In this document: positions 1 through 5,201 of the stretch, in pieces
How the letters are laid out: every line of letters begins with the position of its first letter
How positions within the stretch are numbered: position 1 is the stretch's first letter
NCBI GenBank assembly: GCA_964604915.1
Contig: CAZSAA010000043.1
Span: forward strand, 1-5,527
Source: CAZSAA01 sp964604915
GTDB lineage: Bacteria > Patescibacteriota > Patescibacteriia > Patescibacteriales > UBA12465
Reading direction: 5' to 3'
DNA: 5,527 bases
Notes under the pieces: generated by a model
What the model saw: only the letters and a program-made list of their open reading frames with translations
Databases searched by the model: none
What the model was told of the DNA's origin: nothing
Translations under genes and position numbers: made by a program

Positions 1-63
1 AAGGATCACGTGGAAGAAGTTATCGTCGAAGCGAGGAAGAAGATGAAGGATAAGAGGAAATAG
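1..63 (+). CDS. 3' end of an unidentified gene (partial)
   Basis: This is the last 20 codons of a reading frame entering from the left and ending in TAG at 61-63. The visible peptide is highly charged and mostly Lys/Glu/Arg, starting KDHVEEVIVEARKKM and ending in KDKRK, so it looks like a soluble helical C-terminal tail. Too little is present to assign a family. Of the three forward frames this one stays open longest (the others stop near 44 and 51), and an intrinsic terminator about 30 bases after the stop supports a gene ending here. The function is unknown. Confidence 0.5.
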   Translation, partial: KDHVEEVIVEARKKMKDKRK

Positions 64-94
64 CCTCGATTTATCAATTTTACCCATATTCACG

Positions 95-123
95 AACCCG
101 GACCATTTTTGGTTTGGGTTTTT
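95..123 (+). terminator. intrinsic terminator of the left-hand gene
   Basis: A 10-bp stem is formed by AACCCGGACC (95-104) and GGTTTGGGTT (111-120). Two of its pairs are G-T wobbles, the loop is ATTTTT, and the right arm runs into TTTTT (119-123). It lies 31 bases after the TAG at 61-63 and just before the next promoter, as expected for the end of the upstream transcription unit. Confidence 0.7.
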
Positions 124-129
124 GCTTAC

Positions 130-155
130 TTGACATATTTTTATGGTTGACGTAT
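130..155 (+). repeat. direct repeat TTGACRTAT inside the promoter
   Basis: TTGACATAT (130-138) recurs as TTGACGTAT (147-155), 17 bases later with one difference. The first copy contains the -35 hexamer and the second overlaps the first bases of the -10. The pair could be an operator for a repressor or chance similarity. The second copy is unlikely to be a -35 because no good -10 stands at the right distance. Confidence 0.35.
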
Positions 156-158
156 CAT
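130..158 (+). promoter_or_regulatory. sigma70-type promoter of the DUF4143 ATPase gene
   Basis: A perfect -35 hexamer, TTGACA (130-135), is followed by a 17-base spacer and TATCAT (153-158), five of six matches to the -10 consensus. Transcription would start near 165, giving a leader of about 45 nucleotides before the ATG at 210. The element sits right after the upstream terminator, which supports a separate transcription unit. Confidence 0.7.
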
Positions 159-189
159 TTAGATATAACTATTTAGTAGGTTGGTATTC

Positions 190-207
190 AAAAAGTAATA
201 ACTTTTT
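190..207. repeat. inverted repeat directly before the ATPase start codon
   Basis: AAAAAGT (190-196) and ACTTTTT (201-207) are perfect inverted repeats around AATA, ending two bases before the ATG at 210. The repeat fills the place where a Shine-Dalgarno sequence would be, and none is present. In RNA it would be a weak 7-bp hairpin against the start codon. In DNA it could be a repressor site. No function is demonstrated. Confidence 0.5.
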
Positions 208-209
208 AT

Positions 210-1379
210 ATGAAAAGACATTTAGACATTAATGTTAGCCAACATTTTGATAAATATAAACAAATATTAATTTTGCTAGGATCAAGGCAAGTTGGCAAGA
301 CTACGCTGGTAAAGAAGATATTTCCTCAAGCTCAGTATTTTTTGGTGGACAATGAGCCGATACGCCGTATCCTGGAGTCGTATGATATTGAGAGCTATAA
401 GACGATAATCGAGCCGGAAACTAAAGAAATAATTATCGACGAGATTCATCTCCTGAGCAATCCGGGGAGGGCGGCTAAAATTATATACGACCAGTTAGAG
501 GGTGTCAGACTGATAATAACCGGGTCATCTTCTTTCCATATCAAGAATAAGACAGGGGAGAGTCTGGCCGGGCGTAAGATCGATTATAATATGTATCCGC
601 TGACTTTTTCTGAATATCTGAGCCAGAACGGCATCGATGATAAGCTCAATTTCAATATTTTTGAAAAGATAAGCGGCCAGCAGCCAGCGAACCGGGCTAG
701 CAAGAAGTATCGTTTCGATATTGAGAGCATCTTAGAAGACGTCTTGATCTATGGCCAGTATCCTCACCTGATCGGGCATCCGCATGATAGGCAATATCTT
801 CTTAACTTCATCGACAGTTTGATTTTCAAGGATATCTTGGATCTGAGCTTGATTGATAATAAGAAGCTAGCCAAAGACTTGCTTAGATTGTTGGCGTTCC
901 AAATCGGTAACCTCATCAATTATTCAGAGTTAGCTAATAGGCTGAAAACTAGTCAGCCGACGGTTAAGCGGTATATCGAGATTTTTGAGCAGAGCTTTAT
1001 TCTGTTTCGCCTTTATCCCTATTCTAAGAACAAGCGGGATGAGATAGTCAAGGCGCCCAAGATATTCTTCTATGATACTGGCGTCAGGAATGCGCTGATA
1101 GACGATTTTTCCGGTCTAGACACCCGTTTAGATAAAGGAGCCCTGTTCGAGAATTTTATCGCTAGCGAACTAGTGAAACAAAATAGTTACCGGGGAGATA
1201 ATCATAAGCTGTATTACTGGCGCACTAAGCAGGGCTCGGAAATGGACGTGGTGATAGAACGAGGAGAAGAGCTAATCGGCGTTGAGGTGAAGTATCGGCC
1301 GAAAGCGATAGGCAAGGGTTTCAAGAGCCGCTATCCCCAAGCTAAGACGAAGCTTATCACTGCTGCCAATTTCTACTAA
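210..1379 (+). CDS. AAA+ ATPase of the AAA_14 / DUF4143 family
   Basis: This 389-residue protein shows the usual two-part layout of the family. The N-terminal P-loop ATPase has Walker A GSRQVGKTT (24-32, K30), Walker B IIIDEIH (74-80, D77 and E78), a sensor-1-like ITGSSS (103-108) and the family motif SLAGRK followed by PLTFSEYL (118-137). The C-terminal DUF4143 region has a winged-helix-like stretch (about 238-275), FFYDTGVRNAL (286-296), GALFENFIASEL (310-321) and a PD-(D/E)XK-like core with D346 and EVK (359-361). E314 is a possible further acidic residue. There is no signal peptide or membrane segment, so it should be cytosolic. ATP binding is well supported, but the biological role of this widespread, often accessory family is unsettled, and whether the nuclease-like fold is active cannot be told. 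The ATG at 210 lacks a Shine-Dalgarno. The gene stands alone between its own promoter and terminator, is richer in AT than the nrd genes, and ends rather abruptly after TAANFY. Confidence 0.9.
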   Translation: MKRHLDINVSQHFDKYKQILILLGSRQVGKTTLVKKIFPQAQYFLVDNEPIRRILESYDIESYKTIIEPETKEIIIDEIHLLSNPGRAAKIIYDQLEGVRLIITGSSSFHIKNKTGESLAGRKIDYNMYPLTFSEYLSQNGIDDKLNFNIFEKISGQQPANRASKKYRFDIESILEDVLIYGQYPHLIGHPHDRQYLLNFIDSLIFKDILDLSLIDNKKLAKDLLRLLAFQIGNLINYSELANRLKTSQPTVKRYIEIFEQSFILFRLYPYSKNKRDEIVKAPKIFFYDTGVRNALIDDFSGLDTRLDKGALFENFIASELVKQNSYRGDNHKLYYWRTKQGSEMDVVIERGEELIGVEVKYRPKAIGKGFKSRYPQAKTKLITAANFY

Positions 1380-1390
1380 TCGGCCTTCTC

Positions 1391-1405
1391 AATCGTTTTG
1401 CGATT
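1391..1405 (+). other. small hairpin after the ATPase stop codon
   Basis: AATCG (1391-1395) and CGATT (1401-1405) form a perfect 5-bp stem with loop TTTTG, 12 bases after the TAA. It has no T-tract, so it is not a terminator by itself. It may stabilise the 3' end of the mRNA or be chance. Confidence 0.3.
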
Positions 1406-1416
1406 AGTGGTCTATC

Positions 1417-1442
1417 AAAACTCCGTCCGATGGCGGTTTTTT
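1417..1442 (+). terminator. intrinsic terminator of the DUF4143 ATPase gene
   Basis: AAAAC (1417-1421) pairs with GTTTT (1436-1440). After a two-base bulge, CGTC (1424-1427) pairs with GGCG (1432-1435) around the loop CGAT. The right arm runs into TTTTTT (1437-1442). Flanking ATC and GAT could extend the stem, and because of the A-run on the left it could act on both strands. It lies about 37 bases after the stop at 1377-1379. From 1443 to 1547 I see no gene or recognisable site. Confidence 0.6.
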
Positions 1443-1547
1443 GATGGCCAGCAATTCCTAGAAGGAAATCTTCAATCGAGATGATTATTCTTTCTATTGA
1501 CCGGCCTTGATTTTGATATTTTGCCAAGTTTCCATATTTTCTCACCC

Positions 1548-1576
1548 TTGTCGGCAAATACCATATATAGTATAAT
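1548..1576 (+). promoter_or_regulatory. promoter of the nrdAB operon
   Basis: A perfect -10 hexamer TATAAT (1571-1576) stands 17 bases after TTGTCG (1548-1553), a four-of-six match to the -35 consensus. Transcription should start near 1583, giving a leader of roughly 34 nucleotides before the ATG at 1617. The -10 overlaps one NrdR-box-like site and the leader contains a second, the usual arrangement for repression. Confidence 0.7.
1558..1573 (+). promoter_or_regulatory. candidate NrdR box 1, overlapping the -10
   Basis: ATACCATATATAGTAT matches the published NrdR consensus acaCwAtATaTwGtgt at 13 of 16 positions, including all strongly conserved ones (C4, A6, A8, T9, T11, G13). It covers the spacer and the first half of TATAAT. 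NrdR is the ATP/dATP-sensing repressor of ribonucleotide reductase genes in many bacteria. No nrdR gene is in the window. Confidence 0.65.
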
Positions 1577-1590
1577 AAGGAATACGTGAC

Positions 1591-1606
1591 ACACAATATA
1601 TATTAA
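1591..1606 (+). promoter_or_regulatory. candidate NrdR box 2, in the nrdA leader
   Basis: ACACAATATATATTAA matches the first 12 positions of the NrdR consensus exactly and 13 of 16 overall. The right half-site is poor because G13 is T. Its centre is 33 bp from that of box 1, about three helical turns and close to the 31-32 bp usual for paired NrdR boxes. It lies just downstream of the expected transcription start and 10 bases before the nrdA ATG. Confidence 0.6.
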
Positions 1607-1616
1607 TCCAATAATT

Positions 1617-4079
1617 ATGGTAATAAGTATAAAAGGCGCCTCCGGCCAGGCGTATCCGCTCTCGCTCGATAAGCTCGAGACGCGGCTTAAAGAGGAAGCG
1701 GCTGGCCTTCCCCAGGCGGAAACGATGATTTCTCAGGTAGTCAAAGAAGCGGCTATCACTCTATATGACGGCATGAGCGAACAGGAGCTTGACAAAGCTC
1801 TTATCCAAGCTTCGACCCAGCACATCAAGGATAGTCTTGATTTCGACCACTTGTCCGCCAAGCTCTTCCTCTCTTCCATGTATCGGCAGGTGCTCGGAGA
1901 GAAGGCGTCAGGACCTCTGTTCCAGGAGGCATACCGTTCATCTTTCGTCGCTAATGTTAAAGCGGGCATCGCCGCCGGCCTGCTATCGATAAAGCTAGAA
2001 AAGTTCGATCTGGAAAAGCTGGCACAAGGACTGGAGATAGGCAATGATGAGCTATTTACCTATACCGGGCTATCGACCATGTCCCGCCGCTATATGCTAC
2101 GCGGACGCAATCAAGAACTGCTCGAGCTACCCCAATATTTCTGGATGAGGGTGGCGATGGGGCTCTCTTGGAATGAAAATGATCCGACCACAACCGCCCT
2201 TGCCTTCTATGGCAAGATGTCGCGCTTGGAATATATCGCCGGCGGCTCCACTAACATCAATGCTGGTAGCGTCCAGCCGCGTCTGAGCAATTGTTTCCTG
2301 ATGGAAATGGAAGATAATATCGGCCACATTGGCAAGACCGTCTCTGATGTACTAAAACTTTCCAAGGCAACCGGGGGCATCGGCCTGTCGGTAACCAAGT
2401 TGCGCGCGGCCGGATCTCCTATCAGTACCAATAATACCTTCTCTTCCGGGCCGGTGCCTTTTTTGCATATCATCGATTCGGCTATCCGGGCGATCTCGCG
2501 CGCCGGTAAGAAGATGGGCGCCCTCTGCTTCTATATGGAGAACTGGCACCTTGATTTCAATGACTATCTGGATCTCAAGCAGAATGCTGGCGACGACTAT
2601 CGCCGGACGCGTACGGCCAATACCGCGGTATATATCTCCGATGAGTTCATGAAGCGGGTCAATGAAGATGACTACTGGTATCTCTTTGATCCGGGCGAGA
2701 CTGGCGACCTGATCGACCTCTATGGTGAAGCTTTTTCCCGTCGCTATCGGCAATATTGTGCGATGGCCGAGGCGGGTGAGCTGAAGCTGTTTCGGAAGGT
2801 GAAGGCTAAGGATCAGTTCCGGCAGATCATCGTCTCGCTCCAGGCGACTTCCCATCCTTGGCTCACCTTCAAGGATGCTATTAACGTCCGAGCGCTCAAT
2901 AACAATACAGGCACCATATACGGTTCCAACCTTTGTACCGAAATAACTCTTCCCACCGACGAGAAGAACGTGGCCGTCTGCAATATCATGTCGATCAACC
3001 TAGCCCGCCATTTCGATCGGGATAAAGGCGAACTCGATTTCGCACGCCTGGCTGAGAGCACTCGCTTGGCTATTCGCCAGCTGGATAACCTGGTCGATAT
3101 CAATGAAGCGCCGATAGGGGAAGCGATCAATTTCGACCGCCACAACCGAGCGGTCGGGCTGGGTGTTATGGGATTAGCTGATATCTTCGAGCGATATGGC
3201 CTACCATATGACAGCCAGGAATCATACGAACTGGCTGATACTATCATGGAACACATCAGCTATCAGGCCATCGACGCGAGCGCCGATCTGGCCCAAGAAC
3301 GAGGTTCATATGATAATTTTCCGGGTTCCCGTTGGGAGCAGGGCTATGTGCCGGTTGATACCGTCGCCGTACTCGAGAAGGAAAGGGGTCTAAAGGTAAC
3401 ACTTAGCCGCCGGACACAGCTTGATTGGAATAAATTGAGGGAGAAAGTAAAGCGTGGCATGCGCAATTCTACCTTGTTAGCGATCGCCCCTACGGCTAAT
3501 ATCGGGCTGGTGGCCGGTACTTCGACCGGTATCGATCCGCGTTTCGCCCAGATTTTCAGTCGTAATACCCTGGGCGGTAAATACTTGGAACTCAACCCTA
3601 ACTTGGTGGAGAAGCTGGAAGCGCTAGGCATCTGGGAAAAGGTGAGAGAACCGCTCCTAGCTAACTACGGCGACCTGGCGGCTATTGAAGGGATACCGGA
3701 GGAGATAAAGAGAGTGTATAAGGATTCGTTCTCGGTTGATCCGCTAGCGTATGTCGAGGTCGCGGCTCGGGCCCAGAAATGGGTGGATCAGGCGATTTCT
3801 CGCAACATGTACCTAGCTACCCGCGACGCCCAGGAAATCATGGATATATACTACAAGGGCTGGGAAAGCGGCCTCAAGACCACCTACTACCTCCACATGA
3901 AGCCGCGCCATAGTGCGGAACAGAGCACGATCAAGGTCAACAAGTCGACCGCTCTGGGCAAGAAAGGTTTTGGCTTGGCTGTTGCCGTTGCTACCGCCCC
4001 GAAACAGGAGGAGGTGCCAGTCGCTTTCGCCTGCCCGCTGGACCCCCAAGAACGGGCGCAGTGCGACAGTTGCCAATGA
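1617..4079 (+). CDS. nrdA: class I ribonucleoside-diphosphate reductase, large (catalytic) subunit
   Basis: NrdA reduces ribonucleoside diphosphates to deoxyribonucleotides in the cytosol, using a radical supplied by NrdB. The 820-residue length is slightly above the E. coli protein (about 760). Residues 1-90 are ATP-cone-like, followed by the large-subunit N-terminal domain and the ten-stranded catalytic barrel. By motif alignment to E. coli, the active-site cysteine pair is C226 (in RLSNCFLME) and C455 (in VAVCNIMSINL), N438/C440/E442 in SNLCTE are the catalytic triad, Y757-Y758 in KTTYYL are the radical-transfer tyrosines, and C816/C819 in the terminal CDSCQ are the shuttle cysteines that pass electrons from thioredoxin or glutaredoxin. 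It therefore looks fully functional. The ATP-cone keeps LDK (17-19) but lacks most nucleotide contacts. Transcription should start from the promoter at 1548-1576 under NrdR-type control. The ATG at 1617 has no Shine-Dalgarno, but it places the N-terminus level with E. coli NrdA. nrdB follows after 36 bases. Confidence 0.97.
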   Translation: MVISIKGASGQAYPLSLDKLETRLKEEAAGLPQAETMISQVVKEAAITLYDGMSEQELDKALIQASTQHIKDSLDFDHLSAKLFLSSMYRQVLGEKASGPLFQEAYRSSFVANVKAGIAAGLLSIKLEKFDLEKLAQGLEIGNDELFTYTGLSTMSRRYMLRGRNQELLELPQYFWMRVAMGLSWNENDPTTTALAFYGKMSRLEYIAGGSTNINAGSVQPRLSNCFLMEMEDNIGHIGKTVSDVLKLSKATGGIGLSVTKLRAAGSPISTNNTFSSGPVPFLHIIDSAIRAISRAGKKMGALCFYMENWHLDFNDYLDLKQNAGDDYRRTRTANTAVYISDEFMKRVNEDDYWYLFDPGETGDLIDLYGEAFSRRYRQYCAMAEAGELKLFRKVKAKDQFRQIIVSLQATSHPWLTFKDAINVRALNNNTGTIYGSNLCTEITLPTDEKNVAVCNIMSINLARHFDRDKGELDFARLAESTRLAIRQLDNLVDINEAPIGEAINFDRHNRAVGLGVMGLADIFERYGLPYDSQESYELADTIMEHISYQAIDASADLAQERGSYDNFPGSRWEQGYVPVDTVAVLEKERGLKVTLSRRTQLDWNKLREKVKRGMRNSTLLAIAPTANIGLVAGTSTGIDPRFAQIFSRNTLGGKYLELNPNLVEKLEALGIWEKVREPLLANYGDLAAIEGIPEEIKRVYKDSFSVDPLAYVEVAARAQKWVDQAISRNMYLATRDAQEIMDIYYKGWESGLKTTYYLHMKPRHSAEQSTIKVNKSTALGKKGFGLAVAVATAPKQEEVPVAFACPLDPQERAQCDSCQ

Positions 4080-4083
4080 TCAA

Positions 4084-4115
4084 AGGAGAATATTTAATTT
4101 AACGATATAAAATAT
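4084..4115 (+). promoter_or_regulatory. unusual nrdB translation-initiation region
   Basis: A good Shine-Dalgarno, AGGAGA (4084-4089), ends 26 bases before the nrdB ATG at 4116, too far for normal use. An in-frame TAA at 4095-4097 rules out a longer NrdB. ATATTT (4090-4095) and AAATAT (4110-4115) are complementary and exactly span the gap. If folded they would bring the Shine-Dalgarno next to the AUG. The stem is only six A-U pairs with a 14-base loop, so it is weak. Confidence 0.35.
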
Positions 4116-5108
4116 ATGATATTAGGAAAACCGCTCAATGAGGATATGCGCTTGCGCCCTATCCGCTACCAATGGGCATATGACTTATATAACCAGGCCG
4201 TGGCTAACACCTGGTTCCCGCATGAGATCGCTCTGGGCGAGGATCTTGAAGACTGGAAGAAGATGAGCGATGACGAGCGCCACGCCGTCAGTTTCCTGAT
4301 GAGCTTCTTCAATCCCGGCGAACTTATCGTCAACCGTTCCTTGGCGCTTGGGGTATATCCGTATATCAAGATACCGGAAGCGCACCTCTACCTCGCCAAG
4401 CAGATGTGGGAAGAAGCTAACCACTGTCAGGCTTTTGAGTACGTCCTTGAGACCTTCCCGATCGACAAGGAGAAAGCGTTCAATAACCATATCGAGACGC
4501 CCTCCATCAAGGCTAAAGAAGATTTCATCGAGCACTACCTTACCCGGATGACTGAACAGACCCTCGATATTGAGACGCTGGAAGGGAAGCAGGACTTTGT
4601 CCGTAACTTGGTGGCGTATAACATCGTGATGGAAGGCATCTGGTTCTATAGCGGCTTCATGGTGGCGCTTTCTTTCCGTCAGAAACAGCAGCTCAAGAAT
4701 TTCGGCTCGATGATTGACTGGGTGGTGCGCGACGAGAGCTTGCATCTTAAGTTCGGCATTAACCTCATCCTCAATATCCTAGAGGAGAATCCCGATATAT
4801 CTACCCCGGAATTTGCCCAAGAGATCCGGCAGATAATCATCGACGGAGTCAATCTCGAGACCGCCTATAACCACGACCTTTTTCCGAAAGGCATCCTCAA
4901 TATCAACGCCGATTACGTCAATCAGTATGTTCGCTACGTCACGGATAGGCGTCTGGAGGAATTAGGGTTCGAGCCTTATTTCAACGAGACTAATCCCGCC
5001 CAATGGATGGCGACCGAGACCGATACCTTGGAACTGGTCAATTTCTTCGAAGCCCAGAATACTAAGTATGAGGTGGACAATAGGGCACATAAGAGGGAAG
5101 AGGAGTAG
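4116..5108 (+). CDS. nrdB: class I ribonucleotide reductase, small (radical-generating) subunit, class Ic type
   Basis: NrdB (R2) is a helical ferritin-like protein that houses a dinuclear metal site and generates the oxidant passed to the NrdA cysteine. This 330-residue protein has six metal ligands with spacings equal to E. coli R2: E69, E100, H103 (in EEANH), E173 (in VMEGIW), E207 and H210 (in RDESLH). W33 and D206 match E. coli W48 and D237, and Y318 near the C-terminus is the likely counterpart of the radical-relay Tyr 356. The residue four after H103, where E. coli has the radical Tyr122, is F107, and the first ligand is Glu rather than Asp. Both features mark class Ic enzymes such as Chlamydia trachomatis R2, which use a Mn(IV)/Fe(III) cofactor instead of a tyrosyl radical. 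The C-terminal NPAQWM and NFFE motifs are also Chlamydia-like. Class Id (Mn2) cannot be excluded by sequence alone. There is no ATP-cone on this subunit. It is co-transcribed with nrdA and followed by a terminator. Confidence 0.95.
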   Translation: MILGKPLNEDMRLRPIRYQWAYDLYNQAVANTWFPHEIALGEDLEDWKKMSDDERHAVSFLMSFFNPGELIVNRSLALGVYPYIKIPEAHLYLAKQMWEEANHCQAFEYVLETFPIDKEKAFNNHIETPSIKAKEDFIEHYLTRMTEQTLDIETLEGKQDFVRNLVAYNIVMEGIWFYSGFMVALSFRQKQQLKNFGSMIDWVVRDESLHLKFGINLILNILEENPDISTPEFAQEIRQIIIDGVNLETAYNHDLFPKGILNINADYVNQYVRYVTDRRLEELGFEPYFNETNPAQWMATETDTLELVNFFEAQNTKYEVDNRAHKREEE

Positions 5109-5111
5109 CGG

Positions 5112-5127
5112 TATAGTGTACAATATA
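5112..5127. repeat. imperfect palindrome after nrdB
   Basis: TATAGTGTACAATATA is symmetric around TGTACA apart from one mismatched pair. It lies just after the nrdB stop and before the terminator. TATAGTGT equals the right half of the NrdR consensus, and CAATATAT downstream resembles the left core, but the halves are in the wrong order and no full box is formed. A binding site is possible but unproven. Confidence 0.3.
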
Positions 5128-5133
5128 TGTGCC

Positions 5134-5163
5134 AAGAAGAGGGGTCGCCAGGCTCCTCTTCTT
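5134..5163 (+). terminator. terminator of the nrdAB operon
   Basis: AAGAAGAGG (5134-5142) and CCTCTTCTT (5155-5163) form a perfect 9-bp stem with a 12-base loop, 25 bases after the nrdB stop. The following T-tract is short and interrupted (TTTATG), so termination may be incomplete. Some readthrough into the NYN gene is possible. Confidence 0.6.
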
Positions 5164-5179
5164 TATGTCCGCCATAAGG
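5161..5179 (+). promoter_or_regulatory. alternative hairpin linking terminator and NYN ribosome binding site
   Basis: CTTTATG (5161-5167) can pair with CATAAGG (5173-5179) over a TCCGC loop, giving seven pairs with one G-U. It shares bases 5161-5163 with the terminator stem and covers AAGG of the Shine-Dalgarno. Forming it would weaken the terminator and mask the ribosome binding site. The relevance is hypothetical. Confidence 0.3.
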
Positions 5180-5200
5180 AGGGTTAGGCTAATATGGCGG
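5169..5200 (+). promoter_or_regulatory. hairpin carrying the NYN Shine-Dalgarno in its loop
   Basis: CCGCCATA (5169-5176) and TATGGCGG (5193-5200) are perfect 8-bp inverted repeats. The 16-base loop holds AGGAGGG (5177-5183), a strong Shine-Dalgarno sequence. The start codon ATG at 5202 lies one base past the 3' foot. Unfolded, the Shine-Dalgarno is about 18 bases from this ATG but about 10 from an out-of-frame ATG at 5194, which is buried in the stem. Folding would hide the wrong start and shorten the path to the right one. Confidence 0.5.
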
Positions 5201-5201
5201 G

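Noticed and set aside
147..175. Second promoter using TTGACG (147-152) as -35
   Set aside because: At 17 bases the -10 would be TATTTA, and the better TATAAC is only 11 bases away. The TTGACA/TATCAT pair is clearly superior.
210..1379. ATPase gene as half of a toxin-antitoxin or defence operon
   Set aside because: It is flanked by its own promoter and terminator, with no partner gene on either side in the window.
1357..1596. 79-codon minus-strand reading frame in the ATPase-nrdA spacer
   Set aside because: It spans the ATPase terminator, the nrd promoter and a candidate NrdR box, overlaps the end of the ATPase gene, and its product resembles no family I know.
2352..2855. 167-codon minus-strand frame inside nrdA
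   Set aside because: It is antisense to a conserved catalytic region of NrdA. Its composition is that of a shadow frame and it has no recognisable motifs.
4084..4089. AGGAGA as evidence for a longer NrdB with an upstream start
   Set aside because: An in-frame TAA at 4095-4097 and the lack of any start codon between it and ATG 4116 exclude an extended protein.
4101..4116. Third NrdR box just before nrdB
   Set aside because: The best alignment gives only about 10 of 16 matches and loses C4 and G13. AT-richness explains the similarity.
4426..4428. Phe at the Tyr122 position as sign of a dead NrdB
   Set aside because: All six metal ligands and the C-terminal relay tyrosine are intact. The accompanying Glu-for-Asp change fits the active class Ic type better than decay.
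4185..4745. 186-codon minus-strand frame inside nrdB
   Set aside because: It is antisense to the metal-ligand core of NrdB. The length comes from the codon pattern of the real gene and no family is recognisable.
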